This document shows positions 1-9,104 of a DNA stretch of 64,000 bases, piece by piece (the stretch's first letter is position 1; every line of letters begins with the position of its first letter). The DNA lies in the NCBI RefSeq assembly GCF_900545795.1, contig NZ_URAR01000004.1, positions 62,001-126,000 on the forward strand, given 5' to 3'. Below the pieces are notes generated by a model that was not told the origin of the DNA, searched no databases, and saw only the letters and a list, made by a program, of their open reading frames with translations. This stretch comes from an uncultured Veillonella sp. GTDB lineage: Bacteria; Bacillota; Negativicutes; Veillonellales; Veillonellaceae. Both the position numbers and the translations under genes were made by a program.

Positions 1-574
1 AGCTCTTGCTTTTAGCCTGCTTTAAAAAGATTTCATACCGCATAGCGCACAGCTGAATACGGCGCAATGCATTTGTCACTGCCTGTGATTCATGAACAAA
101 GTGACGACAGCCATAATTGCTAATATAGGCCAATAAAGGATTGCCCTCAAGCCCTATAAACCGATGAATTTCAGGATGTCCATAAGATACCATAAGGCTA
201 TCGCTACATAAGCCTACAGTGCAATCGAGAAAAGATTCAACCGGCTCTTCACCAACAGCGGCTAGTAAATGCTCCACATCACCACGATCATAAGCTATGA
301 TGCGAAGCTGAGCCATAGAGAGGTGAAATTTATGACTCACCTTTTCACCGGTGTATAGAATGGGCCCATCTTGACTCATAATCAGTATATCAGCATTGTT
401 ATGAGCTTCTTTTATCTTGCGTAAGGAATCTCGCCGTCTTACAACATAAGGTATGCCTAATAACAAGCTAGCTAAATAGGCCTTCTCTTGCTCTTCTTGA
501 CTAGCCTTTTGTGCTGTAGTGACCACGGCTGTAGCACTAGCATTAGACTGCTCTTCCAGCTCTACTCGTTGCAT
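1..574 (-). CDS. Class I SAM-dependent methyltransferase, 5' part only
   Basis: The gene starts at ATG 574-572 behind an AAGGAG site 6 nt upstream and runs off the left edge, so about 191 N-terminal residues are visible. A Rossmann-type motif I (LDCTVGLCSDSL) follows a variable first half, and a second acidic strand end (FIGLEGNPLL) fits motif II of SAM-binding methyltransferases. The closest family I can suggest is the RsmJ/YpiP-like (DUF548) group, whose motif I reads D-A/C-T-x-G-L-G-x-D. The second glycine is a cysteine here. It lies 69 nt downstream of mutL on the same strand and probably belongs to the miaB-mutS-mutL operon. The substrate cannot be read from this fragment. Confidence 0.62.
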   Translation of the reverse strand, partial: MQRVELEEQSNASATAVVTTAQKASQEEQEKAYLASLLLGIPYVVRRRDSLRKIKEAHNNADILIMSQDGPILYTGEKVSHKFHLSMAQLRIIAYDRGDVEHLLAAVGEEPVESFLDCTVGLCSDSLMVSYGHPEIHRFIGLEGNPLLAYISNYGCRHFVHESQAVTNALRRIQLCAMRYEIFLKQAKSKS

Positions 575-643
575 ACTTCACTCCTTACACTATTAAAATT
601 CTTAGCTTCTACACTCAAAAAATATCAAACTCTGCAAGAGTCA

Positions 644-2806
644 TTAACTGCGCAAGAATAATTTACCCATTTCTTCTGGTGTAAATTTCACAATCGTCGG
701 GCGTCCATGAGGACATACATATGGCTTGTCTGTTTTGAACAATTCTTCAATTAAAACGGCCATTTGATACGTATTCAAAGTATGCCCCGCCTTAATAGCA
801 CCTCGACAGGATGCATAAGCTAACATTTCATGGCGCAATTGCGCCTTAGTAGGCTCTTGTTCTTCTTTCAATAAGGAAAATACATAGCGTAAAATTTCTA
901 CGCCCTTACTTTCTACTAAGTCTACTGGCAATCCTTCAACTTTAAATTGTGTAGGCCCTCCTTGCACTACCTGGAACCCTAAATTAAGCAAGGACTCCGC
1001 TTGTTCTTCAATAATGATGAGCTCATCTTCACTGGCCTCTTCATATTGCGGAATCAACAATTCTTGCATAGGGATAGCTTCTGCAGACTTACATAGTTTA
1101 TCATAGCGAATCCGCTCATGAGCGGCGTGTTGATCAATTATATATAAATTATCGCCCTTTTTCGCCAATATATAACAAGCTGCCACTTGCCCCAAAGGCA
1201 ATAGGCCTGTAGTATTCACTGTTTGGCTTTGATAAGCAATTTGACTATCAGAACTTGTTCCATATGTAGCTTGGCTCGAACTATTGCTTTCAGCTGAGCC
1301 TTCACTATTCGAAGAGCTGTCAATATGACTAGTCCCATAGGCATTCGTTATATCATTAAAGGCTTGTTGACGATGAGTTTCTACAATCTCATGAAAACGC
1401 GCTTTATCTTCTTCCGTATAGGACTTAGCTTGTGGACCAATTTCAAAATCGCCACTGTCTACCCAGGACTCTTCACGATAGTTAACGCGCTCTGGCGGCG
1501 TATATCCGTCCTGACGCAATCGGCGCACAAAATCTTCTGTATGGGTCCGATTAGGCAAGTCTGATCGAACTGGCTCAATATCTATTTGATGTAATTTCTC
1601 TCGTCCTATAGAAGTAAACGAGTTTTCATACGATACAGCAGTGGTAATGGCCTCTTCAATAGCATTAGGATTCGAAGAATCGGCTGGCGATCTACTTTCC
1701 CCTGTTTTCACTTCATCTGTTTGCCCCTCAAACTGTAAGTCCTGACCGAGCGGTTTTGAGTTATAAAACGGTACTGTTAAGCCATCTCCGCCCACTGAAC
1801 TTTGATTAGTTCCGCTTAAAGGGTTTTGCAAAGCTTGTAAAATAGCGTGATATACAGCCTTAAAAATCGGCTTGTCATCGCTAAACTTCACCTCGCTCTT
1901 ACGAGGATGAACATTAATATCCACCGTTTCTGGAGGCACCGTAATATTTAGCAAGACTAATGGATAGCCACCTTTAGGTAAAAGCGCATGATAGGCATTG
2001 TCAATGGCCTTAGTAATCGCTTTATCACTAATGACACGATTATTAACCACTATAGTTTGCCAAATGCGACTGCTCTTTAACAATGTTGGCTTACTCACTA
2101 CGCCAGTTACAACAATTCCTTCAGCTTCATAAGCAATAGGGAAAATATCATTGCTTACTTTATAACCATATAAGGCTGATACGGTGTCAACTAAATCTCC
2201 ATTCCCCGGTACTACAATACTAACGGAGTCATTGTTGATAAGCTTAAAGGCCACTTGAGGATTGCTTAGTGCCAGCTTACCTACAATGTCTTGTATTTTT
2301 GCAGTTTCTGTGCGCTCAGTTTTTAAGAACTTACGCCGTGCCGGTGTATTGAAAAACAAATCTCTTACTTCAATACTCGTCCCTGGTTGAGCACCAAAGG
2401 GCATGCAATCATTTACATGGCCACCATCAATAGTAATGCGTGTACCCAATTCTTGATCAATCGTCCTTGTAGTAAGGGAGAAATGAGACACTGACGCAAT
2501 ACTAGCCAGGGCCTCGCCGCGGAAGCCGAGCGAAGCTATATCAAACAAATCATCTACAGAGCGAATTTTACTGGTAGCATGACGAAGTACAGCTAACCTT
2601 GCGTCCTCTTCTGTCATGCCAGCTCCATTATCGGTGACGCGCATATAAGTTATGCCACCATCAGCTATTTCTATTTCAATGCTAGTGGCGCCAGCATCTA
2701 AGGAATTTTCCAGGAGCTCCTTGATGACTGATGCAGGCCGTTCAACCACTTCACCAGCGGCTATTTTGTTAATAGTTACTTCATCTAATACATGAATTTG
2801 TGCCAC
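644..2806 (-). CDS. mutL: DNA mismatch repair protein MutL (endonuclease type)
   Basis: 720 residues. The GHKL ATPase head shows the E33-N34 pair in LLENSLDAGA, DNGAGM at 59-64 and GFRGEAL at 94-100. A Ser/Gly/acidic linker of roughly 200 residues follows. The C-terminal domain carries the nicking-endonuclease signatures DQHAAHE (near 557) and CPHGRP (near 697), as in MutL proteins of bacteria lacking MutH. In the extended DQHA motif the last acidic residue is Asp rather than Glu. MutL is recruited by mismatch-bound MutS and nicks the daughter strand. It starts 3 nt after the mutS stop, so the two are probably translationally linked. The only close alternative, a MutL-like gyrase B, is excluded by the C-terminal motifs. 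Confidence 0.97.
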   Translation of the reverse strand: MAQIHVLDEVTINKIAAGEVVERPASVIKELLENSLDAGATSIEIEIADGGITYMRVTDNGAGMTEEDARLAVLRHATSKIRSVDDLFDIASLGFRGEALASIASVSHFSLTTRTIDQELGTRITIDGGHVNDCMPFGAQPGTSIEVRDLFFNTPARRKFLKTERTETAKIQDIVGKLALSNPQVAFKLINNDSVSIVVPGNGDLVDTVSALYGYKVSNDIFPIAYEAEGIVVTGVVSKPTLLKSSRIWQTIVVNNRVISDKAITKAIDNAYHALLPKGGYPLVLLNITVPPETVDINVHPRKSEVKFSDDKPIFKAVYHAILQALQNPLSGTNQSSVGGDGLTVPFYNSKPLGQDLQFEGQTDEVKTGESRSPADSSNPNAIEEAITTAVSYENSFTSIGREKLHQIDIEPVRSDLPNRTHTEDFVRRLRQDGYTPPERVNYREESWVDSGDFEIGPQAKSYTEEDKARFHEIVETHRQQAFNDITNAYGTSHIDSSSNSEGSAESNSSSQATYGTSSDSQIAYQSQTVNTTGLLPLGQVAACYILAKKGDNLYIIDQHAAHERIRYDKLCKSAEAIPMQELLIPQYEEASEDELIIIEEQAESLLNLGFQVVQGGPTQFKVEGLPVDLVESKGVEILRYVFSLLKEEQEPTKAQLRHEMLAYASCRGAIKAGHTLNTYQMAVLIEELFKTDKPYVCPHGRPTIVKFTPEEMGKLFLRS

Positions 2807-2808
2807 AA

Positions 2809-5520
2809 TTAAGCACCTCCTTTACGAGCCTCCTCTTGCAATTTAAAGAGAACATTTAATGCTTCAATAGGAGTCAAACTCATAATATCTACAGCTAAGA
2901 GATCTTCTAATACGGAATTAGTAAATAAATTGCCGCCAGAGTAGTTATTAGCACCCATGCTGCCTCGCTGTAATCCAGCTGTAGCTTTACTATTTTCACC
3001 AACAGCAGATGAATGAGTAGCGCCATCAATAGTAGCCACCTCACCATCAGCAAGTAAATTGCCCTTAGAAGGAACACCTGTTAGAGCCTCTAAGGCAGCC
3101 GCTTCATCAAGCGCTGTAGACTCTAAACTCTCTAAAATTACCTCTGCACGCTTTAATACAGAGCTTGGTAAGCCTGCCAATTTAGCTACATGAATACCAT
3201 AGCTACGATCTGCACCACCGCGCACAATGCGACGTAAGAAGACTACATCTTTGCCTTTTTCTTTTACAGCTACTGTATAATTTTTTAATTTTTCATACGT
3301 ATCTTCTAGTGGAATCAACTCATGATAATGAGTAGCAAAGAGCGTTTTTCCATGAATGTGCTTACAAATATACTCCACTACAGCTTGCGCAATACTTAAG
3401 CCATCAAAAGTACTCGTGCCACGGCCAATTTCATCTAAAATTAGCAAACTATTAGATGTTGCATTATTTAAAATATAGGCTACTTCCTTCATTTCCACCA
3501 TAAAGGTACTTTGGCCTGTAGAGATATCATCGCTAGCCCCGACACGCGTAAAAATGCGATCTACCGGCGAAATAATCGCCTCTCTAGCAGGGATAAAGGA
3601 GCCAACTTGAGCCATAATCATGAGCAACGCAACTTGACGCATATATGTTGATTTACCAGCCATATTAGGGCCTGTAATTAAAATGAACTCTTCGCCTTGA
3701 TGATTTAAAGTCACATCATTAGGGACGAACACTTCCCGTTTTAATAGCTTCTCAATAACCGGATGGCGACCATCCCTGATGGTAATTTGTCCGTTCATGG
3801 TCATGGACGGGCAAATATAGTTTTCCTCATATGCCACTTGTGCCAAACTGGCTAACACATCAAGCTTTGCAATGGCGCGCGCTGTATTTTGAATCTCTTT
3901 AACCGCCCCTTTAATCATGGTGCGCAGTTCTTGATAGAGACTTTGCTCTAAGGCAACAATTTTCTCTTTAGCGCTGAGAATTTTTACTTCAAATTCTTTG
4001 AGTTCTGGCGTAATATAACGCTCCGCATTGGCCAAGGTTTGTTTGCGAATAAAATAATCCGGCACAGCTGCTGCATTGGCATGAGAAACTTCAAAATAAT
4101 AGCCAAATACTTTATTGTAGCCTGTTTTTAATCGAATGCCCGTCTTTTCCTTGACCTCTTCTTCCAGACGTTGCAACCACTCTTGGCTATTAGTCGCCAA
4201 AGATCGAAGCTCATCGAGCTCCGTATTATAGCCATCGCGAATTACGCGTCCATCTTTTAAAGTCAAAGCTGGCTGTTCTGCTATAGCGCGATAGAGCAAG
4301 TCGTAAATATCTTCATGTAAGTCAATTTGACTGACAATCTCACTGAGCAAATTGCTCTCATAAGTCTGACCTATAGCCACTAAGTCAGGTAAAATACGCA
4401 AGGATTCACGTAAAGAAGTAAAGTCGCGCGGCGATACAGAGCCTGTTTCTACGCGCGCTAAAATGCGCTCAAAGTCAAAGATTACATCTAAGAGCTCGCG
4501 CAAACGCCCTTGCTCCGTCGGCTTAGCCACCATTTCAGCAATACTGCGCTGACGGCGTTCAATATGATGTACATCCATAAGCGGACTTTCTATCCATTGC
4601 TTTAATAAGCGCGCTCCCATAGGTGTCAATGTTTTATCTAAAATGGATAACAAGGTACCCTTCGTGCCACCATCGCGCAAGTTATGAGTAATCTCTAAAT
4701 GGCGTAGGCTCGATGTATCAAGAACCATGCGGTCCCCAATTTGTAAGGGATGAATATAGTTAATATGAGAAATATCAGTTTTAATGACAGTGCTTAAATA
4801 GGTAAGTAAATAACCTAAGCCTTCTAGAACATCTTCTTCTAATAGGCCTGCATCACTAAAATGGACCATACTTTCATTGCGAATAGCACTTAACTCTTCT
4901 ACAGGAGAAAATGGCGACAAGGCCACATTATTGAGCTGAATCGAAATAAAATCTTCTAGCTCTTTCCCCAAAGGAATATCCCCTACGGTTACAATTTCAG
5001 AAGGACGATACATAGCTAATGCATCATAAATAGAAGATTGACGCTCACCATGGCGTATTCTATCCCAAATGACTTCACCAGTGGACACATCACAGAAGAT
5101 AAGAATCAAAGTCTCTGTGGTTCGATAAAATAGGCCTAAGAAGTTGTTCTCTCGCGCTTCTGTGCCATTTTCTGTGAGCACCGTACCTGGTGTTATAACA
5201 CGGATTACATCGCGTTTTACAATGCCTTTGGCTGTCTTTGGGTCTTCCACTTGCTCACAAATAGCAACTTTATAGCCCTTTTTCACCAATTTATCTATAT
5301 AGCTTTCAGCTGCATGGTAAGGAACACCGCACATAGGGGCTTTTTCTTCTTCACCAGAATTGCGGCCTGTAAGCGTAATATTCAATTCGCGCGATGCAGT
5401 CAATGCATCATCATAAAATAATTCGTAAAAATCACCAAGACGAAAGAACAAGAGTTCCTCTTTATATCGATCTTTTATAGAGAAATATTGATCCATCATA
5501 GGCGTTTGCTTTTTACTCAT
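2809..5520 (-). CDS. mutS: DNA mismatch repair protein MutS
   Basis: 903 residues from the chosen start. The mismatch-reading Phe-x-Glu is F31-Y32-E33 (in GDFYELF). The Walker A is GPNMAGKST near 610, followed by the Walker B region LLILDEIGRGTST and the ATHYHEL signature. An ATG four codons upstream is open, but a GGAGG lies between it and the ATG at 5520-5518 with 5 nt spacing, so the shorter form is preferred. MutS recognises mismatches and passes the signal to MutL, encoded immediately downstream. A variable linker (about residues 795-865) precedes the C-terminal tail. Length is normal for the MutS1 family. Confidence 0.97.
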   Translation of the reverse strand: MSKKQTPMMDQYFSIKDRYKEELLFFRLGDFYELFYDDALTASRELNITLTGRNSGEEEKAPMCGVPYHAAESYIDKLVKKGYKVAICEQVEDPKTAKGIVKRDVIRVITPGTVLTENGTEARENNFLGLFYRTTETLILIFCDVSTGEVIWDRIRHGERQSSIYDALAMYRPSEIVTVGDIPLGKELEDFISIQLNNVALSPFSPVEELSAIRNESMVHFSDAGLLEEDVLEGLGYLLTYLSTVIKTDISHINYIHPLQIGDRMVLDTSSLRHLEITHNLRDGGTKGTLLSILDKTLTPMGARLLKQWIESPLMDVHHIERRQRSIAEMVAKPTEQGRLRELLDVIFDFERILARVETGSVSPRDFTSLRESLRILPDLVAIGQTYESNLLSEIVSQIDLHEDIYDLLYRAIAEQPALTLKDGRVIRDGYNTELDELRSLATNSQEWLQRLEEEVKEKTGIRLKTGYNKVFGYYFEVSHANAAAVPDYFIRKQTLANAERYITPELKEFEVKILSAKEKIVALEQSLYQELRTMIKGAVKEIQNTARAIAKLDVLASLAQVAYEENYICPSMTMNGQITIRDGRHPVIEKLLKREVFVPNDVTLNHQGEEFILITGPNMAGKSTYMRQVALLMIMAQVGSFIPAREAIISPVDRIFTRVGASDDISTGQSTFMVEMKEVAYILNNATSNSLLILDEIGRGTSTFDGLSIAQAVVEYICKHIHGKTLFATHYHELIPLEDTYEKLKNYTVAVKEKGKDVVFLRRIVRGGADRSYGIHVAKLAGLPSSVLKRAEVILESLESTALDEAAALEALTGVPSKGNLLADGEVATIDGATHSSAVGENSKATAGLQRGSMGANNYSGGNLFTNSVLEDLLAVDIMSLTPIEALNVLFKLQEEARKGGA

Positions 5521-5587
5521 GTACGCCTCCATCCACTAGCAAAATCGAGCCTATACTCTGCAGTATAGGCGCGAATATCTACTAAAT

Positions 5588-5661
5588 CTTATATATACTA
5601 AAATCTACTCATCCTTATATATTAAAATCTACTGACCCTTATATATTAAGATGTACTAATG
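5588..5661. repeat. Imperfect tandem repeat, about 24 bp x 3
   Basis: Three consecutive units of 26, 24 and 24 bp start with CTTATATAT and continue TAAAATCTACT or a close variant. A partial fourth (CTTATA) runs into the miaB stop codon at 5663. The tract fills the gap between miaB and mutS. No promoter or terminator function is evident. Confidence 0.75.
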
Positions 5662-5662
5662 C

Positions 5663-6973
5663 TTATACGATAGTGCCGTATAAAATCCAAGTTTGTGCTT
5701 TATCCACTCGCGCATTCACGGTGTCGCCAATCTTAAGACTTTCATCTTTAGGGAATAAAATCATCTTATTCCCAGATGTACGACCAAACCATACATTTTC
5801 ATCATTGCGACTTGGGCCTTCAACGATAATTGGATATACTTGGCCTTCCATCACTTTATTGTGCTCTAAGGAAATCTCATTTTGCACATCCATTAAAGCT
5901 TGCAAACGAACTCGCTTCACTTCTTCTGGCACTTGATCTTCCATAGTAGCTGCTGGCGTACCAGAGCGTTTAGAGAAAATGAAAGTATAGGCCATATCAT
6001 AGCGAATATCCTTGAGCAATTGTAAAGTAGCCTCAAAGTCCTCTTCAGTTTCTCCTGGGAAGCCTACAATTAAATCAGTAGTCAATGTAAGGCCTTTAAT
6101 TTTTTCTCGGCAATATTCGATAAGTTCCTTATAATGCTCTACAGTATAACGGCGGTTCATTTTTTGTAAAATGCGATTGGAACCTGACTGAATTGGCAAA
6201 TGTAATTGAGTCACTACATTAGAGGAGCGCCCTAAGGCATCGATCATCTCTTTATTCATATCCTGTGGATGACTCGTCATATAGCGAATGCGTTCAATTC
6301 CTGGAATATGATCTAAAGCATCAATTAAATGACCAAAATGTGTGCCATCTTTAAAATCTAAGCCATAGGAGTTTACATTTTGACCAAGCAAAGTAATTTC
6401 TTTATAGCCTGATGCACCTAATTTCTTAACATCATCTACGATATTTTCAATAGGACGGCTGATTTCACGGCCTCGCACATGAGGTACAATACAATAGGTA
6501 CAGAATTTATTACAACCATTCATAATTGGCACCCACGCAGAGAATGTGCCACTTGGCTTTGCTTCTAATTCATAGAGTACGGAGTTATCCATCTCTACAT
6601 TGAGCTGATGCTTATGAGTACGTTGTACTTCTTCTACCATTTCATTAATATGGCGCAAATTGTGCGTGCCTAACACAATATCAATATGAGGCGCACGCTT
6701 AAACATATCAGCTTGATTCTTTTGAGCCATACAGCCTGTAATAGCAATGATTAAATTTTTATTTTTTTCTTTTAAATGCTTTAATTCACCGATACGGCCA
6801 TAAATCTTATGTTCTGCTGTTTCACGAACACAGCAAGTATTTAAAATAATCAAATCAGCTTCTTCAAACTGTTCGGTGCTCTCATAGCCAGCCTGTTCTA
6901 ACTGATGGGCTAAACGTTCAGAGTCACTTTCATTCATCTGACAGCCATAGGTAAATATATAATATTTTTTCAT
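5663..6973 (-). CDS. miaB: tRNA-2-methylthio-N6-dimethylallyladenosine synthase MiaB
   Basis: A radical-SAM methylthiotransferase of about 436 residues that modifies A37 of tRNAs reading UNN codons. The N-terminal cluster-binding cysteines appear in FTYGCQMN, NTCCVRE and TGCMAQK. The radical SAM CxxxCxxC is in GCNKFCTYCIVPHVRG near residue 155. The C-terminal ~65 residues fit a TRAM RNA-binding domain. Upstream TTG and ATG codons are open, but GGAG lies 6 nt before the ATG at 6973, which I take as the start (6976 is possible). It leads the miaB-mutS-mutL run on the minus strand. Confidence 0.95.
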   Translation of the reverse strand: MKKYYIFTYGCQMNESDSERLAHQLEQAGYESTEQFEEADLIILNTCCVRETAEHKIYGRIGELKHLKEKNKNLIIAITGCMAQKNQADMFKRAPHIDIVLGTHNLRHINEMVEEVQRTHKHQLNVEMDNSVLYELEAKPSGTFSAWVPIMNGCNKFCTYCIVPHVRGREISRPIENIVDDVKKLGASGYKEITLLGQNVNSYGLDFKDGTHFGHLIDALDHIPGIERIRYMTSHPQDMNKEMIDALGRSSNVVTQLHLPIQSGSNRILQKMNRRYTVEHYKELIEYCREKIKGLTLTTDLIVGFPGETEEDFEATLQLLKDIRYDMAYTFIFSKRSGTPAATMEDQVPEEVKRVRLQALMDVQNEISLEHNKVMEGQVYPIIVEGPSRNDENVWFGRTSGNKMILFPKDESLKIGDTVNARVDKAQTWILYGTIV

Positions 6974-7095
6974 CATCTTCTCCAACTCATTGCTAACCTA
7001 AGCAATACTAGCAAATTTACTACTATAATTCTTTATATTATCATATTTTTATAAGGCAAAGCTCATTACTTAGCTTAAAAATGCATTTATAAAGC

Positions 7096-7217
7096 TAAGT
7101 CAAACTTCATTATTGGCACTAAGTAAAACTCTCATTAATGGCGCTAAACCAAACTTCAATAATTGCGCTAAGTAAGACACTTATTAATCCCCTAGGCCAA
7201 ACCACATTAATGACGGC
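7096..7217. repeat. Imperfect tandem repeat, 24-25 bp x 5
   Basis: Five units of 24, 25, 24, 24 and 25 bp (boundaries 7096, 7120, 7145, 7169, 7193), each beginning TAAGT, TAAAC or TAGGC and containing a core like AAACTTCATTAATGG. Copies are clearly diverged but in exact register. The last unit runs 11 nt into the 3' end of the next coding region (stop at 7207-7209). The remaining gap to miaB (6974-7095) shows nothing else that I recognise. Confidence 0.8.
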
Positions 7218-8046
7218 TAGGGCTTACTAATTTATCGACTACAATAGCCAGCCGCTCTACTGACATGCCCGTAATATACTCTATATCATTGCATATGTAT
7301 TTATGCATTTGATTCATTATTTCTTTAACCGGACGCCCCTTATATAACACAACGCCCATATTTAAAGTTAAGGCATTATTACCCTTTTGAGATTTCTTTA
7401 TACTAATATCATCACAAGCAGAAATGTCCTTAATTTTCTTCAAGCTATTTTTTATAATTTCTTCAATCACCTGATCGGAGAAAGTCAAACTACCATAATA
7501 GCTAAATACGGGGCGCACCACTGATTTTTCAAATTCTGCGGCGCCACTCTTAGAAAAGCGCGTCCGTCGCCAAATAGATTTAATGGGGTCAATTAAATAG
7601 CCCTGAAAATGAGGCTTTAACTCCATGGTTGGAACTGGAATAATATGCTTACCTTCTTTTAAGCGTGACACTTGTGCCTTTTCAATTTCCTTAGGAGACG
7701 CTATATCTTCAATGTGAATATACCGACTAGGAGCACCTATGCCAAGAGCCTTTGAAATTTTTCCTACCATATTTTCCGAAGTTCCTAATATTAAAATTCG
7801 CTCGGGTTTGATTAAGTCCAGCTGCTCCCGCACAGACTGCACTTGCTTAGGGTCTTGAAATATAGCGCGACGAACTGCCTTAAGACGGCTTTCTTCTTTT
7901 TTAGCTGAAAAACCTGCTACAATCCGATTATTGTGAATTAAAATACCATCATCTATGATGCACTCAGCGTGATTCTCATGGGCCACAACTAACGCGCGAT
8001 GACTTTTCCCTGTCCCACTAGGTCCTACGAAAGCTATAACTTCCAT
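7207..8046 (-). CDS. P-loop NTPase-like protein with Asp23-like C-terminal domain
   Basis: 279 residues from the ATG at 8046, which follows AGGAGAG by 6 nt; an ATG ten codons upstream lacks a ribosome site. The N-terminus has a clear Walker A, GPSGTGKS, at residues 8-15. A stretch of about 130 residues resembling a nucleotide-binding fold follows (ERILILGTSENM). The last ~95 residues resemble the Asp23/Gls24 (DUF322) family: predicted strand-helix with VIEEIIKNSL, then NMGVVLYKGRPVKEI and DIEYITGMSVERLAI. Asp23-type proteins are linked to envelope stress or attached to membrane complexes. The combination suggests a regulated NTPase, but I do not recognise a characterised homologue. Family assignment of the C-terminus is by pattern only. 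Confidence 0.7.
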   Translation of the reverse strand: MEVIAFVGPSGTGKSHRALVVAHENHAECIIDDGILIHNNRIVAGFSAKKEESRLKAVRRAIFQDPKQVQSVREQLDLIKPERILILGTSENMVGKISKALGIGAPSRYIHIEDIASPKEIEKAQVSRLKEGKHIIPVPTMELKPHFQGYLIDPIKSIWRRTRFSKSGAAEFEKSVVRPVFSYYGSLTFSDQVIEEIIKNSLKKIKDISACDDISIKKSQKGNNALTLNMGVVLYKGRPVKEIMNQMHKYICNDIEYITGMSVERLAIVVDKLVSPSRH

Positions 8047-8144
8047 ATATATCTCTCCTATTATTTTATGAACCAAAGATTGCTTAGTTCATAGCTACTA
8101 CCCAAAATTCCTAATCATTTGACCATGTCTAGATATATCACCGT

Positions 8145-8966
8145 CTATACATTAGCCACTAATTTTATAAACTCTGCTACATCTTCACTTTGTATTAAAT
8201 AATCACCAATATTATACGGAATTTTATTAGGAATGCCATGATAATCAGAGCCGCCTGTAATTAATTTATTATGGTCAAGAGCAATTTGACGATATCGCTT
8301 TGAATCCTCTTCGCTATGAAGAGGATGGTATACCTCAATGCCATCAAAAGGCAAAGCTAACAAATCTACTACATCTTCGTCTGAATTCAATAAAATAGGA
8401 TGAGCCATAACAGCCACGCCACCAGCGCGGTGAATTAAATCAATTACATCTTCAGGCTCAGCCTTAAACTTAGGCACATAACAAGGACTCTTACGACTTA
8501 ATATAGTATTAAACGCTTCGCTTACAGTACTTACATAACCTTTTTTAATCAATAATTGCGATAAATGAGGACGCCCCAGTGAGTTAGCATGAGGGAATAA
8601 ATCCTCTAACTCTTCGCGCGATACATCGTAGCCATTTTCCTTGCAGCGATCAATCATGCGAAAAATACGGGACTCTCGAGATTCTTTAAAGAAGTCTACA
8701 TACTCCTTAATCTCTTTATTGGCATAATCAAAATCATAGCTTAATATATGCACATCTTTATTGTTATATGTGGAACTAAACTCACAGCCCCTAATAACTT
8801 GTATATCTGAAATCGGATCTTGTATTAAGTCAAACGAGCCATCTATTGTATCATGATCAGTAAGGGCCATTATTTTAATACCAGCGGCCGCATTGGCTGC
8901 TCGTAAATCTTTTGGTAACATAACGCCATCGGATGAGGTGCTATGCATATGAAAATCTACTAACAT
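8145..8966 (-). CDS. PHP-domain phosphoesterase (TrpH/YciV-like)
   Basis: 273 residues. PHP metal-ligand motifs occur in order: FHMHSTSSDG (H6, H8, D13), ALTDHDTIDG, GCEFS, VMAHP and the terminal GGSDYHG. This arrangement is typical of stand-alone PHP phosphoesterases related to E. coli RNase AM (Rnm/YciV), which act on 3',5'-nucleoside bisphosphates or RNA 5' ends. An AGGAGG lies 6 nt before the start. The gene lies between the P-loop protein and proS, separated from proS by a strong terminator, so it probably has its own promoter. Substrate is inferred from family only. Confidence 0.85.
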   Translation of the reverse strand: MLVDFHMHSTSSDGVMLPKDLRAANAAAGIKIMALTDHDTIDGSFDLIQDPISDIQVIRGCEFSSTYNNKDVHILSYDFDYANKEIKEYVDFFKESRESRIFRMIDRCKENGYDVSREELEDLFPHANSLGRPHLSQLLIKKGYVSTVSEAFNTILSRKSPCYVPKFKAEPEDVIDLIHRAGGVAVMAHPILLNSDEDVVDLLALPFDGIEVYHPLHSEEDSKRYRQIALDHNKLITGGSDYHGIPNKIPYNIGDYLIQSEDVAEFIKLVANV

Positions 8967-9064
8967 ATTTCGCCTCCTACAATCTACATTACTCGATAAT
9001 ACTCCATCTTTTATTATGACTTAAATTCTCATTTTATACAAGCATTTCACTTAAATTAATACAT

Positions 9065-9097
9065 AAAAACAGTCGATAGGTAAATCCCTATCGACTG
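9065..9097 (-). terminator. Intrinsic terminator after proS
   Basis: Perfect inverted repeat CAGTCGATAGG / CCTATCGACTG around a 6-nt loop, followed on the minus strand by TTTTT, 7 nt beyond the proS stop codon. Confidence 0.93.
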
Positions 9098-9104
9098 TAA
9101 TCTA

